Source: Planctomycetaceae bacterium
GTDB taxonomy: Bacteria; Planctomycetota; Planctomycetia; Pirellulales; Pirellulaceae
Length of the DNA: 30,396 bases
Assembly: GCA_002685655.1 (NCBI GenBank)
Contig: NYXM01000084.1
Location: 1 to 30,396 of the forward strand
Direction of reading: 5' to 3'
Shown here: positions 23,343 to 30,396 of the stretch, piece by piece
Position numbering within the stretch: position 1 is the first letter of the stretch
How the letters are laid out: each line of letters begins with the position of its first letter
The notes under the pieces: generated by a model
The model's database searches: none
The model's input: only the letters and a program-made list of their open reading frames with translations
Told to the model about the DNA's origin: nothing
Program-made: the position numbers and the translations under genes

Positions 23343-26300
23343 TCATTTCGGTGTGAAAGTGGCGACGACGCGTACCGTCCCAGTCAAGTCGCTCAGACTG
23401 ATCGTGCCGCGGGCTACATCGATCTGTGTGTGCTGCTGGCCGTTGACGCGGACGCTCTGCAGTTTATGAGTCACGGGGACCCGAAGCCGCAGCTCCAGCC
23501 GCTTCGGTGGCAGGCGTGAAGGCGGCACGACCTCGGCCTCGACGACGCCGTCATCGAGTTGCGAGCGAATCGTGAACGACACCGGCCCGAACATGGTGGG
23601 GGCACGTTCGACGCAGATCGTCTTGCCGTCTTCCAGCCAACCGCGCGGTGTGAAGTGCGCGAGCAGCAGTTCTTCGGGACGCCCTTCCGCATCGACGTGA
23701 GTGAAGACGAGCATGTCGTGCAGCGTCTTCAGAAACAGTGCATTGTTTGTGTTGCTGGGGGGCAGATAGAGTGCTCGAAAGTGTTGCCCGGGCACGACTC
23801 CGAACGAGTCGCCTTCGCCCGAGATGAACGTGTTGCGAGTCATGCCGTGGGCGAGTTTGCCGTAGAGACTGAGCACGATCTGGTCCGCTTTATCGAGCTC
23901 CGCGAGCGCATCGAGGATACCCGGGCCGTAGACATTGTCCGCGCCGCTGGTGCTGTAACCGGGCAGGCCGCCGGCGCGGTATGACCCGATCGGAACAGGG
24001 TAGTAGTTGAAGCGGGTCAGGCCGAGCAGTCGCGCACCGTGCAGGAGCATGTAGTCCATCGTGCGGCGCATGGTGTCGCCTCTCGGGTCGAAGATTCCCG
24101 ATTTGAGTGTGGTGCCGATGCTGAGATTCCAGTAGCTTCCCAGCCGAGATGCAGTGATCGGGTCATATGGGGTCGCGGGCGAGTCCTTGAGCACCTTGGG
24201 GAAGAACAACGTTCCATCCGGCATGTCGACTTTGGTGGCGTCGAATGTCTTGAGGAACGCTGTGCGGAGCGAATCTGCCGCCCCCGCCGCCACACTCGCG
24301 TCATCTTGCCAACCTTGATCGGCGCACAGCGCGGCCATGTCACGCAACCCGCGCCAGCCGATGGCCTGATGGTTCGAGTAGTAACGGTGCGTGTGGATGT
24401 CGCCTGCTCGGGTCATGCCGAGAAGCCCTTGCAGGTCATTGGCTATGACGTCGCGCATTCCTTCGATCCAGCGTTTAACGAGCGTCCGGTTCGCTGACAG
24501 CCAGGCATGGTCCGCAGTGAGTCGGGCACAATGAGCGGTGTAGAACAGCTTGTGAGCGTACTCGACCACGCGTTCATCCTCGCCGCGAAACGTGCGCGGC
24601 AGCAGAACCTGCAGGTTTTCACGATATTCGTCGAGGAATCCGTATTCACCGAGCGCCTTGAGCGCGTCTCCGCTTTCCTGCGGATACCAGGATTCGTATG
24701 CGTTGCCGATGCTGTAGCGCCAGGTCATGAACAGGTTCTGGATCAACAGGTTGCGCATGGCGTCCATGACACGTCTCTCGGGAACATCGAACACTGCGCC
24801 GCGGCCGAGGTGTTCGTCCCAAAATCTGCACACCGCATCACGTTCGGCGGCGAAACGCCGCGCATCCGGGACAATTGTTTTGCAAGCGGCAGGCTGATTC
24901 AGACGGACAAGGAACACAGTCGCCTCGCGACTGCTCTCCGGGAAAGTGTAAGTGACGTATGGCGGCTCGAACTCCGCACCGGGCTGGAAGACGAGCACTG
25001 ACGAGCCGTGGCTAACGAGGCGGTTGTCTTGGACGACCGCATCGGTGAGCGTTGTGCGAATACGCAACTTAACAGGCTTGCCGCCGGCTGAATCGGCAAG
25101 CCGCGTGATGCGCACGAAGCTGACCAGACTGTCGGTCTCTGGAATTTGTGTTGCGAACGACTCCTGCTGCCAGCGGCCCCCGTCGCGGTCCTGGTACTCA
25201 GTCAGCAGCACGGGCTGGTAGCCCTTGTGGAGTCTGGGGCCATCGAGGCGATGCAGGTCGGTTCCGTAGCGTTCGCTGCCGTCGCTGCCGACGAAAAACG
25301 TGGTTCGTCTGCCGGTTTTGTGATGTCGTGAGATGATCTCGCTACCGTCGGCGACGTGCAGTGCGCTGTCACCGCCGCCTGTGACGCTGTCGTGTCGGCC
25401 GAACACGAGGTAGTAGACGCCGGACGTGGTCACGTAATCGCCGATCCACAGCATCGGCCGCAGGTAGTCGACGATGTTCTCGTAGGTCGGTCCCTCGGCG
25501 CGGGCGATGAGCCGTTCACCCCACACGTCACGTTTCGCGTTGAGTGCCGCGTTGAGTGACACCTCGTAGCGCATGTCGGCCTCGGTCTTCGGCCGAACGC
25601 GTCGGGCCCCAGTGGCGATTCTCAGGCCGCACGGCAGGAAACGTAGCTCGGTCGCCATGGCGTGATCGCTCGGGCCGGTCTCGGTCAAGCCCTTTGCGGC
25701 GGCGCCGGCTGCTTGCTGCTGCACCGCACCGCGCGTCGTACCGGGCGCTCCTGCGCTGACCCTGAGCACGTAGATCTGTTTCGTTTGCATCGCGATGGGC
25801 GGATCGAACGGGATGACGCGTTTGCCCACAGGGCCGGCGGACAGGGATGCCGCGGCCAGGATTCGGCCTTCCGCATCAGCTTCTCGGACTTGGACGAGGA
25901 GTTCGTCGTCGTTAGCTTCCGCAAGCCAAATAGCGGCCGATTCGAGTGCCGGTCCAAGCGCCGTGAATGGCTGAGCGGCGACGTGGTCGTCTGCGACACT
26001 GCCGAAGGTCTCGCCAGTGCCGGGACGAGACAGAATCAGATCGCGTTGTGCGCGCCAGTAGTAGTTACCGATCTCGTTGGCGCTGAGAGGGCGGCCATAG
26101 ACGGCGACGTCATCCAGAGCGCCGGCCAGGCCGTAGGCGGCGCTGCGAGGCAGGTTCCCGTAGGCACCCATGACCAACGGCGTGGCGTAGGTCGACAGAG
26201 TTCCGGAAGCGTTTGCGGCGGCGACTTCGCGGCCGTTCAGGTACAGCCTCATCGTCTGGCCGTCGAACGTGCCTGCGACGTGGTGCCAACCGGTGTACAG

Positions 26301-26867
26301 ATCGAGCGGCAGGTCTCGGGCGGAGCAGGACTGCAAGGTATCGTTAACGGTGGCGTAAAACGTGAGCGTGGCTGGGATGTCATCTCGATCCATGGCGGCG
26401 ATGGCGTATTGGTAGTACGGATCAGCATGGCGCATCGCGCCTTTCCCGACGAGGATCTTCTGCGACTCCAGTGTCCCTTTCTCCAGGCGGAACCACGACA
26501 TCAGCGTGAGTTGCCGTTGCGGGTTGAGTGCAACTGCATCGGGACATTCGGCACTGCCTCCTTTTCCGTCGAGCACCAGTGCACCCCCGATCTTGCCGTT
26601 GCTGTCGGTCGCAGCGCCGGGTCTAAGTGTGGCATGGTGCCCGTGTGGCGAGTGATCACGGACAGCGCCTTCCGCGTCCGGTACGGCTTCCCGGTCAAAC
26701 TGCCAGCAGCCGGCCATTCCGAGTGCAGGCAGGCGTGCATCATCGGGCGACTGGCCTATGCAGCAGGCGGCCAATGAGGTGGCGTGTAGTAGGAGGCCGA
26801 ATAAAGATATCATGGTTCGCACCGTTCGGATTCGTTTCGTGGAGTTGATGTCCTGTATTTCTCCCAC
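23343..26867 (-). CDS. Large LamG plus six-hairpin-glycosidase-like protein, probable lipoprotein
   Basis: Up to 1174 residues. Two starts are possible: GTG at 26867, which gives a basic n-region (KRIRTVR) before the hydrophobic core, or ATG at 26813, which begins at MISLFG without a charge; neither has a good ribosome-binding site. The core ends in SLAAC, a good lipobox, so membrane anchoring is likely. Residues about 52-272 are a LamG domain (GCWQFD..., WHHVAGTFDGQTMRLYLNGREV, GALDDVAVYGRPLSANEI). Residues about 430-690 look like a large beta-sandwich. Residues about 700-1085 look like an alpha/alpha barrel of the six-hairpin type (RRVMDAMRNLLIQNLFMTWRY, SWYPQESGDALKALGEYG, SNHQAIGWRGLRDMAALCADQ), and the end (about 1090-1174) like the small C-terminal sandwich of GH78/GH65-type enzymes. 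No known GH family is recognised with certainty. It lies 44 bases after an iduronate-2-sulfatase-like gene. Confidence 0.75.
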   Translation of the reverse strand: MGEIQDINSTKRIRTVRTMISLFGLLLHATSLAACCIGQSPDDARLPALGMAGCWQFDREAVPDAEGAVRDHSPHGHHATLRPGAATDSNGKIGGALVLDGKGGSAECPDAVALNPQRQLTLMSWFRLEKGTLESQKILVGKGAMRHADPYYQYAIAAMDRDDIPATLTFYATVNDTLQSCSARDLPLDLYTGWHHVAGTFDGQTMRLYLNGREVAAANASGTLSTYATPLVMGAYGNLPRSAAYGLAGALDDVAVYGRPLSANEIGNYYWRAQRDLILSRPGTGETFGSVADDHVAAQPFTALGPALESAAIWLAEANDDELLVQVREADAEGRILAAASLSAGPVGKRVIPFDPPIAMQTKQIYVLRVSAGAPGTTRGAVQQQAAGAAAKGLTETGPSDHAMATELRFLPCGLRIATGARRVRPKTEADMRYEVSLNAALNAKRDVWGERLIARAEGPTYENIVDYLRPMLWIGDYVTTSGVYYLVFGRHDSVTGGGDSALHVADGSEIISRHHKTGRRTTFFVGSDGSERYGTDLHRLDGPRLHKGYQPVLLTEYQDRDGGRWQQESFATQIPETDSLVSFVRITRLADSAGGKPVKLRIRTTLTDAVVQDNRLVSHGSSVLVFQPGAEFEPPYVTYTFPESSREATVFLVRLNQPAACKTIVPDARRFAAERDAVCRFWDEHLGRGAVFDVPERRVMDAMRNLLIQNLFMTWRYSIGNAYESWYPQESGDALKALGEYGFLDEYRENLQVLLPRTFRGEDERVVEYAHKLFYTAHCARLTADHAWLSANRTLVKRWIEGMRDVIANDLQGLLGMTRAGDIHTHRYYSNHQAIGWRGLRDMAALCADQGWQDDASVAAGAADSLRTAFLKTFDATKVDMPDGTLFFPKVLKDSPATPYDPITASRLGSYWNLSIGTTLKSGIFDPRGDTMRRTMDYMLLHGARLLGLTRFNYYPVPIGSYRAGGLPGYSTSGADNVYGPGILDALAELDKADQIVLSLYGKLAHGMTRNTFISGEGDSFGVVPGQHFRALYLPPSNTNNALFLKTLHDMLVFTHVDAEGRPEELLLAHFTPRGWLEDGKTICVERAPTMFGPVSFTIRSQLDDGVVEAEVVPPSRLPPKRLELRLRVPVTHKLQSVRVNGQQHTQIDVARGTISLSDLTGTVRVVATFTPK

Positions 26868-26911
26868 GGCTTATCACGGGGCTGCGTTTCATCTCGACTA
26901 TACCCTGAAAC

Positions 26912-28468
26912 TCATTTGTCGAGTGTTGGCAGCTTCTTCTGGTGTGGAACGAGTTTACCAAGCCGATTGCTCAGCCGCGCGATCGTCTCGACGAACTCCT
27001 CTTGACCCTCCACGTTGACAGTCTCCAGATAACCGCTCTTGCGATCGTTGCGATGGTCGTAAAGCTCGCGAGCGACAAGGTGTCCTCGTCGGTCGCGCCA
27101 CTCGGTATATCTAAAGTCTTCCGTTCGTATGCTTCGGCCGATTCGCTTCGCCCGCACCATTTCGTTGCAGGCCGCATCGCGGTGCGAGGCAGTCGGGTCG
27201 ATCAGCAACGGCGCGAAACTCTTCCCTTCCAGATGATCGGGCGATGTGAGACCTGCGAGATCGCAGAGGGTCGGATACAGATCGAGAAATTCTGTCAGTT
27301 GGCGAGTTGCGGTTCCAGCGCACTTCATTCCGGGAGCGGAGATCAGCAATGGTGCCCGCGTCGAGACTTCAAAGTTCGAGTGCTTGTGGCCCCACGAATC
27401 GTACTCGCCCATCTGGTAACCGTGGTCCCCCATGAACAGGACGATCGTGTCATCGCCATGGCCCGAGGCTTCGAGCGCCGTGAGGACGCGACCGACACAC
27501 GCATCCACATAGCTGATGCACGCCAGGTACGCCTGAAAATAGCGACGCAGGAAGGCCTCGTCGATCGATTCGAACAGGGGCATGTTGTAGTAGTTTTTGA
27601 CGATGCCTTGCGTCACAGCCCACGGCGGCGCTGCTTTCGGCCGCTGGCGGAATGTCGGCAGCGATAACGAATCCGGATCGTAAAGATCCCAGTACTTTCG
27701 TGGCGCATTGAAGGGCAGGTGCGGACGCAGAAAGCCGACCGCGAGAAAGAAGGGCTGGTCCATACCCGCTCGTGATCGCAGGAATGTCTCGGCCATGGAA
27801 GCCGTGTTGCCGTCCTGCATCTGGTCGTCGGGCACATCACTGTCGTCCCACGTTTCGGCACGCGGCCAATCATGCGGATGCTTGAACTGTTTGCCTTGTG
27901 CGCGAGCTTCCGAAATCAGTTGCTCTCGCAGCGCGTTCTGCTGTGGTCCCCATACCGGTACGGTCGGCAACTGCAGTGGCTCACTCCACGACTGCGGATC
28001 GTCTTCGCTTCCCAACATCGACTCAGCGTAAATATGAAAGATCTTCCCGAACGCACGGGTGTGGTGCCCGTTCTGCTTGAAGTGCTGCGGAAGCGTGACG
28101 ATGTCGGGCATCACGGCACGCACGCGAACTCCAAAACCGCGAAGACCGGTCGTATTCGGCCGAACCCCGCTCAGCATCGAATTGCGCGAAGGACTGCAAA
28201 TCGCGCACTGAACATACGCACGCTCAAACCGCAGAGACCGCTTGGCAAACGCATCCAAGTGAGGTGTTTTGACAACTGAATCGCCGTAGCATCCGAGTTG
28301 CGGGCGCAGATCATCGGACATGATCCACAGGATGTTGGGTCGACGACCGTTGCCAGCAAGAACCTCGCTAGGTCGCATTTGAACGACTGAGAGCCCGATC
28401 GAGAACAGAATGATCTGCAGTATCGTCCGGCGATAAACTCTGAACCAGGGAGCGGTGTCCGTACACAT
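26912..28468 (-). CDS. Exported iduronate-2-sulfatase-like sulfatase
   Basis: A 518-residue protein; the ATG at 28466-28468 has only a weak GGAA upstream. The N-terminus has a basic region (RVYRR) and a hydrophobic stretch (about residues 15-30), with a cut near VLA38. Motifs of the iduronate-2-sulfatase branch: ILWIMSDDLRPQLGCYG metal site, formylglycine motif C91-S-P-S-R95, FGKIFHI, VGFLRPHLPFNAPRKYWDLYD, and GDHGYQMGEYDSWGHKHSNFEVSTRAPLL. All core residues look intact. It should remove 2-O-sulfate or a similar ester from a uronic acid or other sugar in the periplasm, if matured by a formylglycine-generating enzyme encoded elsewhere. It is the first gene of the minus-strand series that runs to 17524. 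The divergent 338-base spacer upstream contains a hairpin repeat. Confidence 0.92.
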   Translation of the reverse strand: MCTDTAPWFRVYRRTILQIILFSIGLSVVQMRPSEVLAGNGRRPNILWIMSDDLRPQLGCYGDSVVKTPHLDAFAKRSLRFERAYVQCAICSPSRNSMLSGVRPNTTGLRGFGVRVRAVMPDIVTLPQHFKQNGHHTRAFGKIFHIYAESMLGSEDDPQSWSEPLQLPTVPVWGPQQNALREQLISEARAQGKQFKHPHDWPRAETWDDSDVPDDQMQDGNTASMAETFLRSRAGMDQPFFLAVGFLRPHLPFNAPRKYWDLYDPDSLSLPTFRQRPKAAPPWAVTQGIVKNYYNMPLFESIDEAFLRRYFQAYLACISYVDACVGRVLTALEASGHGDDTIVLFMGDHGYQMGEYDSWGHKHSNFEVSTRAPLLISAPGMKCAGTATRQLTEFLDLYPTLCDLAGLTSPDHLEGKSFAPLLIDPTASHRDAACNEMVRAKRIGRSIRTEDFRYTEWRDRRGHLVARELYDHRNDRKSGYLETVNVEGQEEFVETIARLSNRLGKLVPHQKKLPTLDK

Positions 28469-28567
28469 CGCAATTCCAGTCAGGCAGTGGAACCGTCTTT
28501 TGAACTATGAACCATTATTTCACATCGCAATGAAGATAGCTTAGCTCAATACGATGCAACGGTGTTG

Positions 28568-28599
28568 CCTAGAAAGGGGTCGGCCTAGAAAGGGGTCGG
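28568..28599. repeat. Exact tandem duplication of a 16-base half-unit
   Basis: CCTAGAAAGGGGTCGG occurs at 28568-28583 and again, exactly, at 28584-28599. The second copy runs into the left arm of the adjoining hairpin. It shares the core AAAGGGGTC(A/G)GG with the elements near 16181 and 23265. Confidence 0.8.
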
Positions 28600-28664
28600 G
28601 AGTCTTTTTCGGACATCGGCGTCTTCCAATCGTAAGTCTATGCCCGAAAAAGACTCCCGACCCC
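28592..28664. repeat. Perfect long hairpin element, GGGGTCGGGAGTC type
   Basis: The 21-base arms 28592-28612 and 28644-28664 are perfect reverse complements, with a 31-base loop. The outer end reads GGGGTCGGGAGTC and the inner end TTTTTCGG. It lies in the divergent spacer between a minus-strand sulfatase and the plus-strand DUF1080 gene. Perfect arms indicate recent origin or selection. The rest of the spacer (28469-28567 and 28665-28806) holds only a candidate promoter. Confidence 0.85.
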
Positions 28665-28707
28665 GGTCACTGTTCCCGGCGGCCGACCGGGTGCGCTCTC
28701 CGCCTAT

Positions 28708-28736
28708 TTGCAGCGGCGGCGACCACTGCATAGACT
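28708..28736 (+). promoter_or_regulatory. Candidate promoter of the DUF1080 gene
   Basis: TTGCAG (28708-28713) and TAGACT (28731-28736) are 17 bases apart, downstream of the hairpin element and about 70 bases before the start codon at 28807. Four of six consensus bases match in each box. Confidence 0.35.
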
Positions 28737-28806
28737 AATAAACCGTCGAGTGAGGATGTTGTATGCCTTCGCTTTGATCGAACTCACTCCGCTTCCCCAC
28801 CTAAAA

Positions 28807-29508
28807 ATGACGAGTCCTGCCATGCGTCACACCATTGTCCCGTTCGTGCCTGCCATCTTGTTGATCTCAATCGTCGCATTGGCTTCTGCGGCCGACAAGC
28901 GCGGCCCGACCATCGAGTTGTTCGGCGCTAAGACACCGGCGGACAACCGAGCCGCATGGAAGGTGTTTCGCGAGAGTAGCGATGTCGATGTGATTTCACA
29001 ACACCGCGACGACGTGCTCGTCATCAATCCGGGCCCCAGAGGGTACTTGCACACCGAGCAGGACTTTACGAACTTCGTGCTCAAGTTAGAGTGGCGGCAG
29101 CTTGAAGATAAGAAGCCGGGACGCGGAGGTGTGCTGATTCGCATGACGGGCAAGGACAAGGTCTGGCCCAAGAGTCTCGAAGCGCAGCTCAATGCAGGCG
29201 CTGCCGGCGACTTTTGGGGTTTGGACGGCTACGCACTTACCGGACCGTCGCAACGCTTCAAGAAGTTGGAACACGAACAGCTCGGCACACTGCGAAATCT
29301 GCAGAAGACTGACGACACCGAAAAGCCTCCCGGCCAGTGGAACCTTTACGAAATCGTCGCTGATGGCGAGACGGTGACAATAAAAGTCAATGGGCGTACG
29401 GTCAACAAAGCAACTGGCTGCGATGTGGTGGCCGGCAAGATCTGTTTAACAGCCGAGGGAGACGAGATTCACTTTCGCAACGTGCGGTTGACAGCACTGC
29501 CGGACTGA
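28807..29508 (+). CDS. Exported DUF1080 (3-keto-disaccharide hydrolase-type) protein
   Basis: A 233-residue protein from the ATG at 28807; a second ATG at 28822 is equally possible and neither has a clear ribosome-binding site. A Sec signal runs from MRHTIVPFVPAILLISIVALASA with cleavage before ADKRG. The remainder is one jelly-roll domain of the DUF1080 type: YLHTEQDFTNFVLKLEWRQ, then GGVLIRMTG, SLEAQLNAGAAGDFW, GQWNLYEIVADGETVTIKVNGRTVNKATGC, and the closing EIHFRNVRLTAL. DUF1080 is related in fold to LamG and GH16 domains, and some members cleave 3-keto-glycosides made by Gfo/Idh/MocA enzymes. A Gfo/Idh/MocA gene is at the other end of this window, so the pairing is suggestive only. An alternative is simple glycan binding. 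Confidence 0.85.
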   Translation: MTSPAMRHTIVPFVPAILLISIVALASAADKRGPTIELFGAKTPADNRAAWKVFRESSDVDVISQHRDDVLVINPGPRGYLHTEQDFTNFVLKLEWRQLEDKKPGRGGVLIRMTGKDKVWPKSLEAQLNAGAAGDFWGLDGYALTGPSQRFKKLEHEQLGTLRNLQKTDDTEKPPGQWNLYEIVADGETVTIKVNGRTVNKATGCDVVAGKICLTAEGDEIHFRNVRLTALPD

Positions 29509-29555
29509 AACGCCTCACACTACGAGTCGTCAATTTCCTGTTCTCTTGTGGGCAT

Positions 29556-29583
29556 TTGGCAGTCGAGCGGCAGCTGGTAGTAT
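29556..29583 (+). promoter_or_regulatory. Candidate promoter of the right-edge gene
   Basis: TTGGCA (29556-29561) and TAGTAT (29578-29583) are 16 bases apart in the 151-base gap before the start codon at 29660. Five of six bases in the -35 box and four of six in the -10 box match consensus. Confidence 0.4.
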
Positions 29584-29659
29584 CGCGGCGCAACCGCGTT
29601 GGCTCTCGGTTGATGCGAGATAGGAAATCCAAGCTCACGCTTTTCTAGGGATGTAGCCC

Positions 29660-30396
29660 ATGAAAACTGACGGGCACGAGATTCACCGATACCGCTGGTG
29701 GACGATCTTGCTGACAGGGGTATTTTGTCTGCCAGGCGGATTGAACTTCCTCGGTGAATCTGTTCGGGCAGAACGCCCTGCGCCGATGGACGCATCGGCG
29801 GCTCCTCATGTTTCCGAGGTAAGCACTTCCTCCTTGCGGTTGGCCATCATTGACCTGACGCAGACCTTTGGCGCGCGCTATCCGGGTGGACCGGAGTATT
29901 TGCGGCGGCTGGACGTTTTGGAACAGAAGCTGGACAAGTCTGAACCTGGATCAGCGGAAGAACTGAAGGCCGTCAACGAAGACCTCGCATCGCTGGAGCG
30001 CGAGGCCCTTCTGGCCAACCCTCTGCTGAACTTCGGAAAGCTACTGCTGGTCAAGCGGAGCAACAACTCCCCCAGGCTCGGCTTACCGCAAAACTGGCAG
30101 AGTAATTCTAGCCTGCCGAAGACAGGCTACGACAACGCAATCATGGTCCTTTCCGCGATGAGCCCTGAGGGCCGGTTGACCACTCTCTACCAACCTGAAG
30201 ACGGCCGGTTCGTCGGGGACGTCGATCTGCACTTCGGCGCCGAGCAGATGCTGTTCTCGATGCCCGACGAAAAAGATCATTGGCAGGTTTTCGAGATCGG
30301 TGGCAATGGTTCTGGCCTGAGGCAGCTCACCGGCGAACAGCCTGACGTAGACAGTTACGACGCCTGCTACCTGCCCGATGGCAAGATCTTCTTCAC
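29660..30396 (+). CDS. Hydrazine-synthase-alpha-like / PD40 propeller protein, N-terminal part
   Basis: An open frame of 245 codons from the ATG at 29660 runs off the right edge; AGGG lies nine bases upstream. A basic N-terminus (HRYRWW) precedes a hydrophobic segment (about residues 14-30), so it is exported or membrane-anchored. Residues about 60-75 (LAIIDLTQTFGARYPGG) and a charged helical region (LRRLDVLEQKLDKSEPGSAEEL) precede the motif NPLLNFGKLLLVKR, which marks the planctomycete family annotated after the middle domain of hydrazine synthase alpha. The PD40/TolB-like propeller then begins (GLRQLTGEQPDVDSYDACYLPDGKIFF). Most such homologues occur in non-anammox planctomycetes and do not make hydrazine; the catalytic haem motifs would be downstream and cannot be assessed here. 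Confidence 0.75.
   Translation, partial: MKTDGHEIHRYRWWTILLTGVFCLPGGLNFLGESVRAERPAPMDASAAPHVSEVSTSSLRLAIIDLTQTFGARYPGGPEYLRRLDVLEQKLDKSEPGSAEELKAVNEDLASLEREALLANPLLNFGKLLLVKRSNNSPRLGLPQNWQSNSSLPKTGYDNAIMVLSAMSPEGRLTTLYQPEDGRFVGDVDLHFGAEQMLFSMPDEKDHWQVFEIGGNGSGLRQLTGEQPDVDSYDACYLPDGKIFF

Noticed and set aside
22066..23469. 467-codon plus-strand open frame opposite the HEAT-sulfatase
   Set aside because: Antisense to a well-supported gene with all motifs intact and runs through the hairpin repeat; no protein family character.
25662..26777. 371-codon plus-strand open frame opposite the large LamG protein
   Set aside because: Antisense shadow in a GC-rich gene; composition rich in G, R, A, with no motif.
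23265..28664. Reading the long hairpins as rho-independent terminators
   Set aside because: Arms are too long, share an end sequence among loci, occur within an operon or a divergent spacer, and are not followed by T-runs.
1..30396. CRISPR array, tRNA, rRNA, integrase or phage genes
   Set aside because: No regularly spaced repeats, no cloverleaf-like segment, no rRNA-like sequence and no mobile-element protein were seen on either strand.
29660..30396. Anammox capability from the hydrazine-synthase-like gene
   Set aside because: The family name comes from one domain found widely in non-anammox planctomycetes, and no other anammox gene is present.

Overview
The window looks like part of a planctomycete genome, probably Pirellulales-like. 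The evidence is the family mix: three S1 sulfatases, three neutral-ceramidase-like hydrolases, Tat-exported Gfo/Idh/MocA and enolase-superfamily proteins, BNR propellers, LamG proteins, a DUF1080 protein and a hydrazine-synthase-alpha-like protein. The short hairpin repeats scattered between genes fit the same group. No rRNA, tRNA, CRISPR array, transposase or integrase was found. The organism call is inference from family content; no marker gene is present.

Layout. The left edge holds the start of a small membrane protein (-). A Gfo/Idh/MocA oxidoreductase (+) follows, with a good promoter and a palindrome at its predicted start point. Ceramidase-like gene 1 (-) is divergent from a plus-strand series: sulfatase, BNR/sialidase-like protein, MFS transporter, LamG-like protein, HSL-type esterase and multidomain SGNH-type protein (3865-12777). 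Ceramidase-like gene 2 (-, 12892-14376) is divergent from a GH43/GH32-like five-bladed propeller protein, which is followed by a Tat-exported enolase-superfamily enzyme (14716-17501). A five-gene minus-strand series (28468 down to 17524) encodes an iduronate-2-sulfatase-like sulfatase, a 1.1-1.2k-residue LamG/six-hairpin-glycosidase-like protein, a sulfatase with C-terminal HEAT-like repeats, a BNR protein and cytosolic ceramidase-like gene 3. The right edge holds a DUF1080 protein and the start of a hydrazine-synthase-alpha-like PD40 protein (+).

Together the genes read as a locus for degrading a sulfated glycan or glycoconjugate. Exported sulfatases, esterases and glycosidase-like proteins would strip and cut the substrate, an MFS carrier of the organic-anion type would import the product, and oxidoreductase, enolase-superfamily and DUF1080 enzymes would process sugars or sugar acids. 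The module sulfatase + BNR protein + ceramidase-like hydrolase occurs twice, which suggests a real partnership and raises the possibility of a sulfated glycosphingolipid or N-acylated glycan as substrate.

Between genes there is a second layer: at least three loci carry a short mobile-looking element with core AAAGGGGTC(A/G)GG, two of them as long near-perfect hairpins, plus several unrelated palindromes. These resemble REP-like, non-autonomous elements; no transposase that could move them lies in the window.
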